From: an uncultured Lentisphaeria bacterium
GTDB lineage: Bacteria; Verrucomicrobiota; Lentisphaeria; Oligosphaerales; Oligosphaeraceae
NCBI GenBank assembly: GCA_934661755.1
Contig: CAKUJM010000011.1
Coordinates: 1-61,271 of the forward strand
DNA length: 61,271 nucleotides
Direction: 5' to 3'
A model generated the notes under the pieces. It made no database searches, was not told where the DNA came from, and saw nothing but the letters and a program-made list of their open reading frames with translations. A program made the translations under genes and the position numbers. Shown here piece by piece: positions 8,461 through 18,006 of the stretch (position 1 is the first letter of the stretch; each line of letters opens with the position of its first letter).

Positions 8461-8539
8461 GGCGGAGTCACTGGCCGTCCTGCCGCCGTTGTGGTTGCCG
8501 CCGCATCCCCAATCCACACCTCCAGAAGGAAATGACCCC

Positions 8540-10420
8540 ATGAAGAGATTCGCCCCCGCCGGCATTGCCGACGTAAAATTGTCAGATCCCTACCTGTCGC
8601 CGCGCCAGCGGGCCGGCTACGAGGTGACGATACCGGCATCCATTGCGCAGTCGCATCGCACCGGCAGGATCGAGGCCTTCAAGCTGGACTGGAAGCCAGG
8701 CCAGCCGGGCGAGCCCCATATCTTCTGGGACTCGGATGTCGCCAAGGTCCTGGAGGGCATGGCGTATGCGGTGATGCAGCATCCCGGCGACCGGGCGCTG
8801 GCCGCGGAGCTGGACTCCTATGTCGACCTGATTGTCAGTGCGCAGCAGCCCGACGGGTATCTCAATGTCTACTTCACTGTGGTCGAGCCCGGCCGCCGCT
8901 GGCAGAACCTGTTCAATTGGCATGAGCTGTATTGCGCGGGTCATCTTATGGAGGCCGCGGTCGCCCACTACCATGCCACCGGCAGCCGGAAATTTCTGGA
9001 TGCGATGTGCCGTTACGCCGACTACATCGGCACGGTCTTCGGCGCCGGGGACGGCAAGCGGCACGGCTATCCGGGGCATGAGGAGATCGAGCTGGCGTTG
9101 TGCCGGCTGGCCGAGGCCACCGGGAATGACCGATACTATGATTTGGCGAAGTACTTCATCGACGAGCGCGGGAAGAGCCCGAACTACTTCGTCGAGGAGG
9201 GCAGGGCGCGCGGGGAGGATATCGACGAAGTCGCCCTGAGCAACCGCCAGGCCCATCGGCCGGTGCGCGAGCAGCAGGATGCCGTCGGGCATTCGGTGCG
9301 GGCGCTGTACCTCTATGCCGGAATGGTGGATGTCGCCGGGAAGTTCGGGGACGGCGAGCTGCTTTCTGCCGCCAGGCGGCTTTTCCGCAGCACCGTCGAC
9401 CGGCGGATGTATCTGACCGGCGGCGTCGGATCGACTTCAGACGGCGAGGCCTACACTGTCGACTACAATCTGCCGAATGACACCACCTATGCCGAGAGCT
9501 GCGCATCGATGGCGCTGGTGCAGCTGGCCAAGCGCCTGCTCAACCTCACCGGCGAGGGGCAGTATGCGGATGTGCTTGAACAGGCGCTGTACAATGGCGC
9601 GTTGAGCGGCATCAGCCGCCATGGCGACGCCTTCTTCTATGCCAATCTCCTGGAGGTCGACCGCAACACCTTCGCCCATAACACCACCGCGAGAGTTCGC
9701 CAGCCGTGGTTCGGCTGTTCCTGCTGTCCCACCAGCTTCTGCCGTTTCCTGCCCCAGCTGGGCAGTTTCTGCTGGTCCCGTCGCGGCGATGACGAGTACC
9801 GGCTCAACATCCCCGCGGCCGGCGTCGCCGACTTCGGCGCGGCCGTCTTCGAAGTGGGTGGCAGCTATCCCAATGACGGCGACATCCCGGTCGTTGTCCG
9901 GAAGGGCGGCAGCTTCGCGCTGTCGATCCGCATTCCCGGATGGTGCCGCAGCCACCATCTGTCTCTCAATGGCGAGGCGGTCGCGGCGGTGCCGGCCGAT
10001 GGGTACATCACCGTCAAGCGTGACTGGAAGAGTGGCGACACCCTGCGGCTGACGCTGTCGATCACGGTGGACGTGGTGCGCGCCAATCCGCTGGTGACCA
10101 ATGACAACGGGCGGATTGCGCTGATGCGCGGCCCGGTGGTCTACGCCTTCGAGAGCATCGACAATGGCGAGGTCATCCCGCGGCTTTCGGTTCTGTCCGG
10201 GCGGTCCTTCGAGCTGACGGCCGTCGAGGGGCTGCCGGGGGTGCCCGCGATCAAGGCCAGTGCCCTTCTCGACAGCGACGTCGCCGGCGGCGCGCTATAT
10301 GTCCGGAACCGCGCCCCGGAGAGAAAGCCATTCGAGGCCATTGCGATCCCGTATGCCCTCTGGCAGAACCGCGGCGAGTCCTCGATGGCGGTATGGGTGC
10401 GCGAGGCCTGCGAGGCCTGA
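8540..10420 (+). CDS. GH127 beta-L-arabinofuranosidase-like
   Basis: A 626-residue cytoplasmic glycosidase (no signal peptide) of the DUF1680/GH127 family, which removes beta-L-arabinofuranose from plant arabinosides. The (alpha/alpha)6 barrel and beta domains are full length. The zinc-cysteine catalytic set can be placed: Glu319 and Cys321 in YAESCASM, then Cys395 and Cys396 in FGCSCCPTS. This matches the Glu-X-Cys and Cys-Cys of the family founder HypBA1. AAGGA lies 9 bp before the chosen ATG. It is probably monocistronic because tRNA-Leu and a terminator follow. GH146-type activity is a possible alternative. Confidence 0.85.
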   Translation: MKRFAPAGIADVKLSDPYLSPRQRAGYEVTIPASIAQSHRTGRIEAFKLDWKPGQPGEPHIFWDSDVAKVLEGMAYAVMQHPGDRALAAELDSYVDLIVSAQQPDGYLNVYFTVVEPGRRWQNLFNWHELYCAGHLMEAAVAHYHATGSRKFLDAMCRYADYIGTVFGAGDGKRHGYPGHEEIELALCRLAEATGNDRYYDLAKYFIDERGKSPNYFVEEGRARGEDIDEVALSNRQAHRPVREQQDAVGHSVRALYLYAGMVDVAGKFGDGELLSAARRLFRSTVDRRMYLTGGVGSTSDGEAYTVDYNLPNDTTYAESCASMALVQLAKRLLNLTGEGQYADVLEQALYNGALSGISRHGDAFFYANLLEVDRNTFAHNTTARVRQPWFGCSCCPTSFCRFLPQLGSFCWSRRGDDEYRLNIPAAGVADFGAAVFEVGGSYPNDGDIPVVVRKGGSFALSIRIPGWCRSHHLSLNGEAVAAVPADGYITVKRDWKSGDTLRLTLSITVDVVRANPLVTNDNGRIALMRGPVVYAFESIDNGEVIPRLSVLSGRSFELTAVEGLPGVPAIKASALLDSDVAGGALYVRNRAPERKPFEAIAIPYALWQNRGESSMAVWVREACEA

Positions 10421-10477
10421 AAAGCCTTTCGTCATTCATGGCGGTGGGCAAAAAACGCCAAATTGCCCGGCGTCAAT

Positions 10478-10505
10478 TTGCAATCCGCATGCATGTCGTT
10501 ATAGT
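10478..10505 (+). promoter_or_regulatory. Promoter for tRNA-Leu
   Basis: TTGCAA (10478-10483) and TATAGT (10500-10505) are separated by 16 bp and lie about 37 bp before the mature tRNA 5' end. A related TATAGTATGC -10 region occurs upstream of the FadL-like gene near 24590. Confidence 0.6.
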
Positions 10506-10541
10506 ATGCAACGTTACTGAAGATCAGCAAAGTCTGTCCTG

Positions 10542-10628
10542 GCTCGGGTGGCGGAATTGGCAGACGCGTTAGGTTGAGGGCCTAATGGGGTAACACCCGT
10601 GCGGGTTCAACTCCCGCCCCGAGCACCA
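10542..10628 (+). tRNA. tRNA-Leu (anticodon GAG)
   Basis: A complete cloverleaf can be drawn. The acceptor stem is GCTCGGG/CCCGAGC. The anticodon stem TTAGG/CCTAA has loop TTGAGGG, giving anticodon GAG at 10576-10578. The T arm is GCGGG-TTCAACT-CCCGC. The long variable arm marks a class II tRNA, and CCA is encoded (10626-10628). It would read CUC and CUU codons. Confidence 0.97.
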
Positions 10629-10636
10629 TGTCTCCA

Positions 10637-10669
10637 AAAAGCGGTCTGGCATCACGCCGGGCCGCTTTT
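10637..10669. terminator. Bidirectional terminator hairpin after tRNA-Leu
   Basis: AAAAGCGGTCTGGC pairs with GCCGGGCCGCTTTT (two G-U pairs) around a five-base loop. T-rich sequence flanks it on both strands, so it can end the tRNA transcript on the plus strand and the convergent MATE transcript on the minus strand. Confidence 0.8.
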
Positions 10670-10743
10670 CTGTTTTCCGGAGTTCTCCCGCTTGCATGCC
10701 GTCGGCCATCCCGCGAAAAATGCGCGGCGGCACGGCGCTGCCG

Positions 10744-12207
10744 TCAATTTGCGTTTTCCTGGGCGCGGTCTTCGCGGGGCAGGGCGCGCAGCATCCGCAC
10801 GGCGAAGAAGATGCAGATGGCTCCGCCGGCCACGTCGGTGGCCAGCCGGGTATAGAAGACTCCTGGCGCCCATTGGAGAAGGCGCGTCAGCAGCGAAAGC
10901 GGGATCATGATTCCGAGCATCCGCACCGCCTTGAGCACTGCATCCATCCGGGGGTGTCCGCAGCCGGTCATGGCGAAGCCGCAGAAACGGGTGACTTCGA
11001 TGAATGCGAACCCCCATGGCACGATATGCATATATTGGATCATCCGGGCCTGGATCAGCGGTTCCGGGGTGAACCATCCGACCATGTATTGCGAGAAGAA
11101 GAAGAGGATCACCGCCATCAGCGACAGGAAGCATATCGCCATGGCGGCGGCGAATTTGAAGGCGAACCGCACCCGGCTGTAGAGTCCGGCGCCGTAGTTC
11201 TGGGCGATCACCGACATCAGCGGGATTCCGAAGGCCATTGGCAGCACGAATGCCAGGTTCTCCAGCTTGCCGGCCGCCGCCACCGCCGCCACCATGGTTT
11301 CGCCGAAGAAGGCGGTCACCCAGGTGGTGATGTAGTTGGTCAGCGGGAAAAGCAGCATCCCGAGGATGTTCGGCAATGCGTAGGCGGTGATCCGGCGCCA
11401 GGCGTCGGTGATTTCCCGCATCTTCATCGGCTTGAAGGACAGCAGTCCCACCCGGCAGAGGATGATCGCCAGCGCCACCGCCGAAAAGCATTGCGAGATG
11501 ATGGTGGCCAACGCCGCGCCGCGGATGCCCATCGCCGGCATGAAGCCGAACGGGGCGATGAGCGCCGACAGCGCCGAATGCTGCCATGGCGGCAGCGACG
11601 ACGGCAGGCGCGCCAGGCATCCGGCGCCGCCGTAGATCATCAGCGGGTCCAGCACGACATTGATGAGCATTCCGGCAATGGTCAGCGCGGAGGCGATGCG
11701 CGGGCGTCCCGCGGCAATCAGCAGGTGGTTTCCCGGCATGGTGATGCCGGCGGTGATGCAGCCGTAGAACCACACGTTCATATACCCCTTGAGCTGCTGC
11801 TGCGTCTCGCCTTTGGCGCCCATCCATCCGTAGACGACATCGGCGGAGGTGATGCCCAAGGCTGCGGCGAACACCGACATGATGGCGATCAGCAGCATTC
11901 CGCTGGTGACGATCCGGCAGGCGCCGCGGTGGTCGCCCTCGCCGATGGCGTGCGCCATGGTCGCCATGCAGCCGCCGCCAAAGCCGCCGAAGATGCATCC
12001 GAACAGCATCACGATCGGAAAGGTGAAGCCCATGGCCGCCAATGGCGCCTCGCCGCCAAGCCGCCCCACGAAGAAGGTGTCCGCAATATTGTATGCCGAC
12101 ATCGCCAGGGTGCTGGCCAGCATCGCGAACGCAGTCTTGATCATCGTGGCGGCGATGCTGCCACGGGTGTATTCCGCCTCGATTCTTGGTGATGTCCTTT
12201 CCGCCAT
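10744..12207 (-). CDS. MATE-family efflux transporter
   Basis: A 487-residue inner-membrane protein with about twelve hydrophobic segments in two similar halves, the pattern of MATE exporters that expel drugs or metabolites using Na+ or H+ gradients. The first helix region has MSAYNIADTFFVGRLGG, which resembles the family signature around the first transmembrane helix. The second half opens with ITAYALPNILGMLLFPLTNY. The C-terminus is polar (REDRAQENAN). It is followed downstream by the bidirectional terminator next to tRNA-Leu. The substrate cannot be told from sequence. Confidence 0.88.
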   Translation of the reverse strand: MAERTSPRIEAEYTRGSIAATMIKTAFAMLASTLAMSAYNIADTFFVGRLGGEAPLAAMGFTFPIVMLFGCIFGGFGGGCMATMAHAIGEGDHRGACRIVTSGMLLIAIMSVFAAALGITSADVVYGWMGAKGETQQQLKGYMNVWFYGCITAGITMPGNHLLIAAGRPRIASALTIAGMLINVVLDPLMIYGGAGCLARLPSSLPPWQHSALSALIAPFGFMPAMGIRGAALATIISQCFSAVALAIILCRVGLLSFKPMKMREITDAWRRITAYALPNILGMLLFPLTNYITTWVTAFFGETMVAAVAAAGKLENLAFVLPMAFGIPLMSVIAQNYGAGLYSRVRFAFKFAAAMAICFLSLMAVILFFFSQYMVGWFTPEPLIQARMIQYMHIVPWGFAFIEVTRFCGFAMTGCGHPRMDAVLKAVRMLGIMIPLSLLTRLLQWAPGVFYTRLATDVAGGAICIFFAVRMLRALPREDRAQENAN

Positions 12208-12272
12208 GTCCGCCTTTTGCCTTCGTTTGCCTTCCTTTTTGCCGCCTTCCTTTCCCGCGATTCGCCGCGCCG

Positions 12273-14063
12273 TCAGAAGATGTCGATATTGTCCAGATGC
12301 CAGCGGTAGTTTTCCAGGAGGCTGGCCTTGGAGATCATTCCGACGAAATGCCCGTCCCGCATCACCGGCAGGAAATCCGCGTTGGTGCGGTCGAATTGCG
12401 CCGTCGCCTCGCCGACGGTGGCGTCGGCCTGCAGCACCGGCGGCGGCGGTGACATGAAGTCATCGACGATGAGCACGTCATACAGCCGGGTGTCCAGGAT
12501 ATACGGCCGGATGTTTTTTTCGCTCACCATGCCGGCCAGATGGCCTTTTTCATCCAGCACCGGGAAGGCCTGCTGCCGGCTTCGCATGAGCAGTTCCAGC
12601 AGGGTGCGGAATTTATCCCGGGCGTTGAGCGTATAGAAGTTCCGGTCGGCCAGGTCGCCGACGGGGGTGCTGTCCAGTTCACCGATGGCGTCATCGCCGT
12701 AGATTTGCGCGGCGTCGCGGGCGGGGGAGTCAGCCGCCGCCGCAAAGTAGATGTTGTTTCTGGTCAGGCCCTTGCTGATGAAGGTGGCGATGGCCACCAC
12801 GATCATCAGCGGCACGAAGAGCTCATAGCCGCCCAGCAGTTCGACGATCAGGAACAATCCGGTCAAAGGCGCGTGCATCACTCCCGCCAGCACTCCCGCC
12901 ATGCCGGCGGTGATGCAATTGACCAGCGGGAAGCCATGCAGGCCGGTCTGTTCCAGGATCAGATGGAGCGCATATCCCAGGAATCCGCCGGTCACCAGCG
13001 AGGGTCCGAAGAGTCCGCCGTCGCCGCCGGCCTTGAGCGAGATCATCGAGACCAGCGGCTTGAAGAGCGCCGCCACCAGCGCGGCGGCTATCGGCATCCA
13101 CACGGCATGGCCTCCGGCGGCGAAGATCCCGGCGGGGATGCGGTCGGATCGTCCGCACAGGAAATCGCTGACGAAGCCATAGCCCTGTCCGCCCAGGATT
13201 GGCATCAGGAGGAAGAAGACGTAGAGCAATGCACAGCCCAGCGCTGCGCAGAGCCATTTGCTGCGGATTTTCCCCGCGATTCGTCCAACGATGCAATTGG
13301 TGCGGATGATTCCCCACGAGAAGACTCCGCAGACCACTCCGATCAGGATATACAGCCAGAGGTTTCCCAGCGACCACACGTAGGTCCCCGCAAGGAAGTC
13401 GTTGCTGGCGCGCATGAGCTGGCTGATGATGGCGCCGGAGGCCGCCGAGAGCAACAGCGGGATGAAAAGCACGCTGTTGACCCGGGTCAGCAGCACTTCG
13501 CAGGCGAAGAGCGTCCCGCCCAGTGGCGCATCGAATACCGCCGCGATGCCGGCGGCGCCGCCGGCGGCCAGCAGCAGCGATATTGTCTCCCGGGAGACTC
13601 CCAGCCATCGTCCGATATTCACGCCGATGGCGGCGCCGGTCAGCGCGCTTGGCGCCTCCATGCCGGCGGAGATGCCGCATCCCACCGAGACGCCGGCGGT
13701 GAGGATATGGCTGCAGGTGTGATAGGGCCGGAGGCCGCGGCCGGGATGGCGCGCCTCCAGGATCGCCGGCCAGAGGCTGCATCCGTATTGCGTGCGGTGG
13801 AAAAACAGCTCGCCGACGAAGAGGCAGAAGAAGATCCCCAGCGACGGCAATGCCGGCGCCACCCATTGCGGCCACGGGCAATGCCCAAGCCAGAGCTGGC
13901 AATAGCCGTGGACCGTCTGCGCCAGGTTGTGCATCAGCACCGCCGCCAATCCCGACAGCACCCCCACCACCAGGCACAGCGCCAGCACCAGCGCGCGGCG
14001 CGCACCCAGCCGCCGCGCCGGTGTCCGCCAGGATATCCGGTTGATTAGGGAGGACAGATGCAT
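12273..14063 (-). CDS. ClC-type chloride channel/antiporter with CBS pair
   Basis: A 596-residue membrane protein of the voltage-gated chloride channel family. The selectivity motifs are recognisable: SVGCGISAGMEAPSALTG keeps a Glu at the gating position, and GGDGGLFGPSLVTGGFLG matches the GxFxP region. About ten to twelve helices are followed by a C-terminal cytoplasmic CBS-domain pair. The first CBS half includes SRQQAFPVLDEKGHLAGMVS and the second FLPVMRDGHFVGMIS. CBS domains in this family sense adenine nucleotides or ionic strength. It lies 48 bp downstream of metG. Transporter or channel behaviour is not determined by sequence alone. Confidence 0.9.
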   Translation of the reverse strand: MHLSSLINRISWRTPARRLGARRALVLALCLVVGVLSGLAAVLMHNLAQTVHGYCQLWLGHCPWPQWVAPALPSLGIFFCLFVGELFFHRTQYGCSLWPAILEARHPGRGLRPYHTCSHILTAGVSVGCGISAGMEAPSALTGAAIGVNIGRWLGVSRETISLLLAAGGAAGIAAVFDAPLGGTLFACEVLLTRVNSVLFIPLLLSAASGAIISQLMRASNDFLAGTYVWSLGNLWLYILIGVVCGVFSWGIIRTNCIVGRIAGKIRSKWLCAALGCALLYVFFLLMPILGGQGYGFVSDFLCGRSDRIPAGIFAAGGHAVWMPIAAALVAALFKPLVSMISLKAGGDGGLFGPSLVTGGFLGYALHLILEQTGLHGFPLVNCITAGMAGVLAGVMHAPLTGLFLIVELLGGYELFVPLMIVVAIATFISKGLTRNNIYFAAAADSPARDAAQIYGDDAIGELDSTPVGDLADRNFYTLNARDKFRTLLELLMRSRQQAFPVLDEKGHLAGMVSEKNIRPYILDTRLYDVLIVDDFMSPPPPVLQADATVGEATAQFDRTNADFLPVMRDGHFVGMISKASLLENYRWHLDNIDIF

Positions 14064-14111
14064 GCGGTGACGGGGGCGCGGGGCTGCTGAAGCGGGCGGA
14101 TGGCGTCCGCC

Positions 14112-15659
14112 TTATATCCCGGTTGCCACGATGCGAGGGAAGAGCGGTTCGGCGACGGGTCCGACTGCGGCGCCGTCCGGGATGTCATTCCATTTGGCGA
14201 GGGAGTCCATGGACGGCATTTCGGTCTCCGGCACTCCCAGCAGGGTGCGCAGGCTGGCCATTTTCATGGGCATCACGGGGTAGAGCAGCCCCGCGATTAT
14301 CCGCAGGGCCTCGGCGGAGGCGCGCAATACCCGCGCCAGCTTTTCGGTCTCTCCGGATTTGGCCAGCGCCCATGGCTTCATGGCATCGAAGTAGCGGTTG
14401 GCGGTGGAGGCCGCCGCCATAACTTCCGCAATTCCGCGGTCAAGCTGCATATTGGCGATGGCGCCCTTCATGGCCTCCAGGGCATTTGCGAGGGACTGCC
14501 GCAGTTCCGCCTCGTCTTCCGTGGGGTCGGCGGGCGCCGGCATCCGCCCCCCGAAATTCTTCTCGACCATCTTGACCACCCGCGAGAGCAGGTTGCCGAG
14601 GTTGTTGGCCAGGTCGGCATTGAAGCGGGTGACAAATGACTCCTCCGAGAAATTGGCATCCTGTCCCAGCGCCATCGCCGCCATCAGGTGGTAGCGCAGG
14701 GCATCGACGCCGTACTTGTCCGCCATGTCCATGGGATTGACCACGTTGCCGACGGACTTGCTCATCTTGCCGCCGGAGACCAGCCACCATCCATGGGCGA
14801 AGATGCATTGCGGCAGCGGCAGCTTGAGGGCCATGAGCATGGTCGGCCAGTAGACGCTGTGGGTGGTCAGGATGTCCTTGCCGATCAGATGGTAGTTCGC
14901 CGGCCACCATTTGCGGAACTGGTCATCGTCGGCAAGATAGCCGACGGCGGAGATGTAGTTGCACAATGCATCCACCCAGACATAGGTCACGTAGTCGTGG
15001 TCGAACGGCAGCTCGATCCCCCATGAAAGCCGGCTTTTGGCCCGTGAGATGCAAAGATCCGCCAGCGGCTGCCTGAGGAATCCCAGGGTCTCCTGGCGGC
15101 GGTTGGCCGGCTGGATGAACTCGGGGTGGGCGTTGATGTGGTCGATGAGCTGCTGCTGGTATTTCTTCATCCGGAAGAAGTAGTTCTTTTCGACCAGCTG
15201 GTCGACCTTCCGCCCGCAGTCCGGGCAGCAGCCGTCATGCAGATCCTTTTCGGTCCAGTAGCGTTCGCAGGGCACGCAGTACCAGCCGGTGTATTCGCTC
15301 TGGTAGATTTCACCGCGGTCGTAGAGGTCCTGGAGGATCTTCTGGATCACGGTGACGTGGCGCGGCTCGGTGGTGCGGATGAAGTCGTCGTTGCTGATGT
15401 TCAGCCGCATCCACAGCTCCCGGAAGCGTTCGACATAGGTGTCGCAGTGCTGCTGCGGGGTGACGCCGTTTTTCCGGGCCGCCTGTTCGACCTTGAGGCC
15501 GTGTTCGTCGGTGCCGGTCAGGAAGTGGGTCTGCTCGCCCAGCAGGCGGTGGTAGCGCGCCAGCACATCGGCCAGGATGGTGGTATAGGCGTGGCCGATA
15601 TGCGGCTTGTCATTGACATAATAGATCGGCGTGGTGATGTAGAAGGTGTCCTTTGACAT
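14112..15659 (-). CDS. metG: Methionyl-tRNA synthetase
   Basis: A 515-residue class I synthetase that charges tRNA-Met in the cytoplasm. The HIGH signature is in NDKPHIGHAYTT (residues about 20-23) and the KMSKS loop is in SGGKMSKSVGN near residue 300. A zinc knuckle is present as CVPCERYW and CCPDCGRK. The protein ends after the anticodon-binding helical domain and lacks the C-terminal EMAP/Trbp111-like dimerisation domain found in longer MetG forms. The 5' ATG gives the standard N-terminus MSKDTFYITTPIYYVN. Confidence 0.96.
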   Translation of the reverse strand: MSKDTFYITTPIYYVNDKPHIGHAYTTILADVLARYHRLLGEQTHFLTGTDEHGLKVEQAARKNGVTPQQHCDTYVERFRELWMRLNISNDDFIRTTEPRHVTVIQKILQDLYDRGEIYQSEYTGWYCVPCERYWTEKDLHDGCCPDCGRKVDQLVEKNYFFRMKKYQQQLIDHINAHPEFIQPANRRQETLGFLRQPLADLCISRAKSRLSWGIELPFDHDYVTYVWVDALCNYISAVGYLADDDQFRKWWPANYHLIGKDILTTHSVYWPTMLMALKLPLPQCIFAHGWWLVSGGKMSKSVGNVVNPMDMADKYGVDALRYHLMAAMALGQDANFSEESFVTRFNADLANNLGNLLSRVVKMVEKNFGGRMPAPADPTEDEAELRQSLANALEAMKGAIANMQLDRGIAEVMAAASTANRYFDAMKPWALAKSGETEKLARVLRASAEALRIIAGLLYPVMPMKMASLRTLLGVPETEMPSMDSLAKWNDIPDGAAVGPVAEPLFPRIVATGI

Positions 15660-15740
15660 GGTGTGGACCGGTGGTTTATAGTGTGTCGAAGCGGCGATTG
15701 CCCGGCAGGTGGCGGCGATTGTCTTTGCGGCCGCCGGCCG

Positions 15741-17156
15741 TCACGTGGCCATTTGCCTGCCGACTTCGCGGTTCCAGAAGAGCAGCACCGCCAGCAGCGC
15801 CAGCAGGATATTCATGGCGACTGCGTAGGCGGCCGCGTAGCCGATGTAGATTCCCGGCACCGTGGGCTCCTCGGTGTTCACATTGGCGTCCTCCCCGCGG
15901 CTGGAGAGCGCGTCCGCCATCCAGAAGAGCTGCCAATTGGGGATGGCGGCGTAGAGTGCGGACGCCACGTAGTTTCCGGCGTATGGCAGCGGGTCGTTGT
16001 AGGTGCCGCCGGCGGGGATGCGCGGCGGATTGTCCGAGCGTCGGAAGACCACTGCGGAGAAGTTTGCGGTGCCGTCGCGGCGGGCGTTGCCGCCCAGCTC
16101 ATAGTACCGCCATTGTTCGCGTGCGGAGTCGTAGACCGCCATTCGCAGGAAAGCGCCCTTGACATCGGCGGGGCTGGCCTTCCAGCCCTGTCCGTCCTTC
16201 CAGCTGGATGCGGGGTTGTCGCCCAGTGCCGGCAGTGTCGGCAGCGCCTTCGCCGAGTCGGTCCAGACCGTGAAGTCGCCGAAGTCCTCGATTCGCTGCG
16301 GCGCGTTCCAGGCTTCGATAGGCGCCAGCTCCTGCGGTGCGAAGTCATACGATGCCACCCACAGCTGTCCGGCGCCCTTCGGCGGTTCGGTATACCACTT
16401 TTCGCGGGCGTTGCGGCCGATCAGGTAGTCGCTCATGAGTCCCAGCATGAACAGCGCGGCGCACAGCAGCAGGTTCGGAACCAGTCCGAAGCGGGTGGAA
16501 AGCGCGGTGGCCAGCGTCCCCATCGACAGCACCGACAGCGTGACCAGCAACAGCGCGGGGATCACCCGGAAGGCCAGTCCGACATGCATTCCCTGGTCCG
16601 GCTTGAACTGTCCGATGATGGCCAGCACCGGCAGCACGCAGAGCAGTGCGACCACCGCCGCGCTGCAGAATGACGACCGGGTCACATAGTTGTATGCCCC
16701 GGCGATTGCCAGCGCCAGCGCGATGGCGGCGAAGAAGCCATAGAGCATGAAGTTGTCAATCCAGAACTGGTCGGTGGAGACCCGCAGCGCGATCAGCGAC
16801 GCCACCGAGGTGATGGCGCAGAAGACCAGGTTTGCGCCCATGATGCCGAGGATTTTGGCGATGATGAACACCGGGCGCTGCACTGGCTTGGAGAGCAGCA
16901 GCAGCGCGGTGCCGTTGTCGATTTCCCGGGAGATGGCGTAGCTGGAGATCATGATTGCCAATCCCCAGCCGAAGACCATCATCGTCGCCATGGCGCTGTC
17001 GATCACCAGCTTTTCCTGGGCGCTGAAGACATAGAGTGTCAGCACCGGGAAGAATCCCATCAGCACCAGCGCGGAGAGGGTCATGAGCAGATAGATCGGC
17101 TCGCGCAGGCTTTCGCGGAAGGTGTTCTTGGCAATTTGCAGCAGTATGGTGAACAT
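15741..17156 (-). CDS. ABC-2 type transporter permease
   Basis: A 471-residue inner-membrane protein. It begins with the typical cytoplasmic lead-in FTILLQIAKNTFRESLREP and a series of hydrophobic helices, as in NosY/GldF-like ABC-2 permeases. SSYAISREIDNGTALLLLSKP is a recognisable family stretch. A large soluble loop (roughly residues 240-430) precedes a last transmembrane helix near the C-terminus. No ATP-binding subunit is encoded nearby. The upstream lipoprotein gene, 32 bp away, is the likely partner. Confidence 0.75.
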   Translation of the reverse strand: MFTILLQIAKNTFRESLREPIYLLMTLSALVLMGFFPVLTLYVFSAQEKLVIDSAMATMMVFGWGLAIMISSYAISREIDNGTALLLLSKPVQRPVFIIAKILGIMGANLVFCAITSVASLIALRVSTDQFWIDNFMLYGFFAAIALALAIAGAYNYVTRSSFCSAAVVALLCVLPVLAIIGQFKPDQGMHVGLAFRVIPALLLVTLSVLSMGTLATALSTRFGLVPNLLLCAALFMLGLMSDYLIGRNAREKWYTEPPKGAGQLWVASYDFAPQELAPIEAWNAPQRIEDFGDFTVWTDSAKALPTLPALGDNPASSWKDGQGWKASPADVKGAFLRMAVYDSAREQWRYYELGGNARRDGTANFSAVVFRRSDNPPRIPAGGTYNDPLPYAGNYVASALYAAIPNWQLFWMADALSSRGEDANVNTEEPTVPGIYIGYAAAYAVAMNILLALLAVLLFWNREVGRQMAT

Positions 17157-17188
17157 GGCGTTTTACGGCAGGTGGGCGCGGGCGCCGC

Positions 17189-17719
17189 CTATTTGCGGGG
17201 GATCTGGAAATTGCCCGCCTCGTTGATTTTTTCCATATGGTCCTTGTATTGGCGGGACAGCCGGGGCTGGTCGATGATTTCGCCGAGCATCTGGGCATTC
17301 TGCTCCCAGTCGGCGCAGTTGATGTTCATCACCCGGTATTTGGCGCTGGCCTGGTCGACCAGGCTTTTGGGGCAGTAGTCTTCGTTGCCGATGAAGAGCA
17401 CCACCTTCGGGTTCTGGAAATCGATGAAGTCCATGAAGTTGGCCAGCGCGATCTCCTCGGCCTTCCGGTTGTTGGACAGGTAGAAGAGGTGGAGGTCCTC
17501 CCCGTCATCCGCCTGGCTGATCATCAGCACCGGCTGCTTGGAGTAGTACTGCGCCAGTTCGCACAGCACCCGCGGCTCCAGGTAGTTGGCGCTGACCAGC
17601 AGGTAATTGACCCGCGCCCGCGCGCCCTTGTTGAAGAGGGTACAGGACGACAGTGCGAAGGCGAAAGCGCAGATCGCCACGAGGAATGCTCCGGCGGCAA
17701 TTTTCTTGTTCAGCATCAT
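17189..17719 (-). CDS. Putative lipoprotein next to ABC permease
   Basis: A roughly 176-residue protein beginning with a lipoprotein signal: two lysines, a hydrophobic run and the lipobox LSSC with Cys26. It would be anchored in a membrane facing the periplasm. The mature part alternates beta and alpha elements (VNYLLVSANYLEPRVLCELA, NPKVVLFIGNEDYC) and resembles no family I can name with confidence. The start is one of two adjacent ATG codons, preceded by AAGGA. The coupling to the ABC permease suggests a shared export or envelope role. Confidence 0.6.
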   Translation of the reverse strand: MMLNKKIAAGAFLVAICAFAFALSSCTLFNKGARARVNYLLVSANYLEPRVLCELAQYYSKQPVLMISQADDGEDLHLFYLSNNRKAEEIALANFMDFIDFQNPKVVLFIGNEDYCPKSLVDQASAKYRVMNINCADWEQNAQMLGEIIDQPRLSRQYKDHMEKINEAGNFQIPRK

Positions 17720-17911
17720 TTCGTGATTCCTTGGTTGTCTGGTGTGTGGGATGCCCCGCAAGAGCCCATGGCGCAGTTGCGTGACGCCGCACTGGAAGCG
17801 GGCTGGAAAAGCATTTTGGCCGTGCCCTGGGGCCGGCGGGGCGGTCCGGCATCCTCGGCGGCATTCACCGTCTCCGGCAAAAAAAAAACGCGCAGGAAAG
17901 CCGCCTCTTCC

Positions 17912-17940
17912 GATTCGGTTTTCCGGTTAAATGGTATACT
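17912..17940 (+). promoter_or_regulatory. Extended -10 promoter for purN-like gene
   Basis: TGGTATACT (17932-17940) is an extended -10 element with a near-consensus TATACT. No good -35 is present; GATTCG at 17912-17917 has 17-bp spacing but poor match. The ATG of the downstream gene is at 18007. Confidence 0.5.
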
Positions 17941-18006
17941 ATGTCCTCAATCCGGAAAGTTGCTTGCACTTCCCACAAGTTTTTTCAGTTTTTTTGCGCG
18001 TCCATC

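Noticed and set aside
10696..14048. Long plus-strand frames opposite the MATE and ClC genes
   Set aside because: Both are His/Arg/Gln-rich antisense shadows; the minus-strand genes have clear transmembrane patterns and family motifs.
17741..17800. Further copy of the interspersed repeat upstream of the lipoprotein gene
   Set aside because: Only a short GTGACGCCGCA-like match is present, without the ATCCGTGA core; too weak to call.
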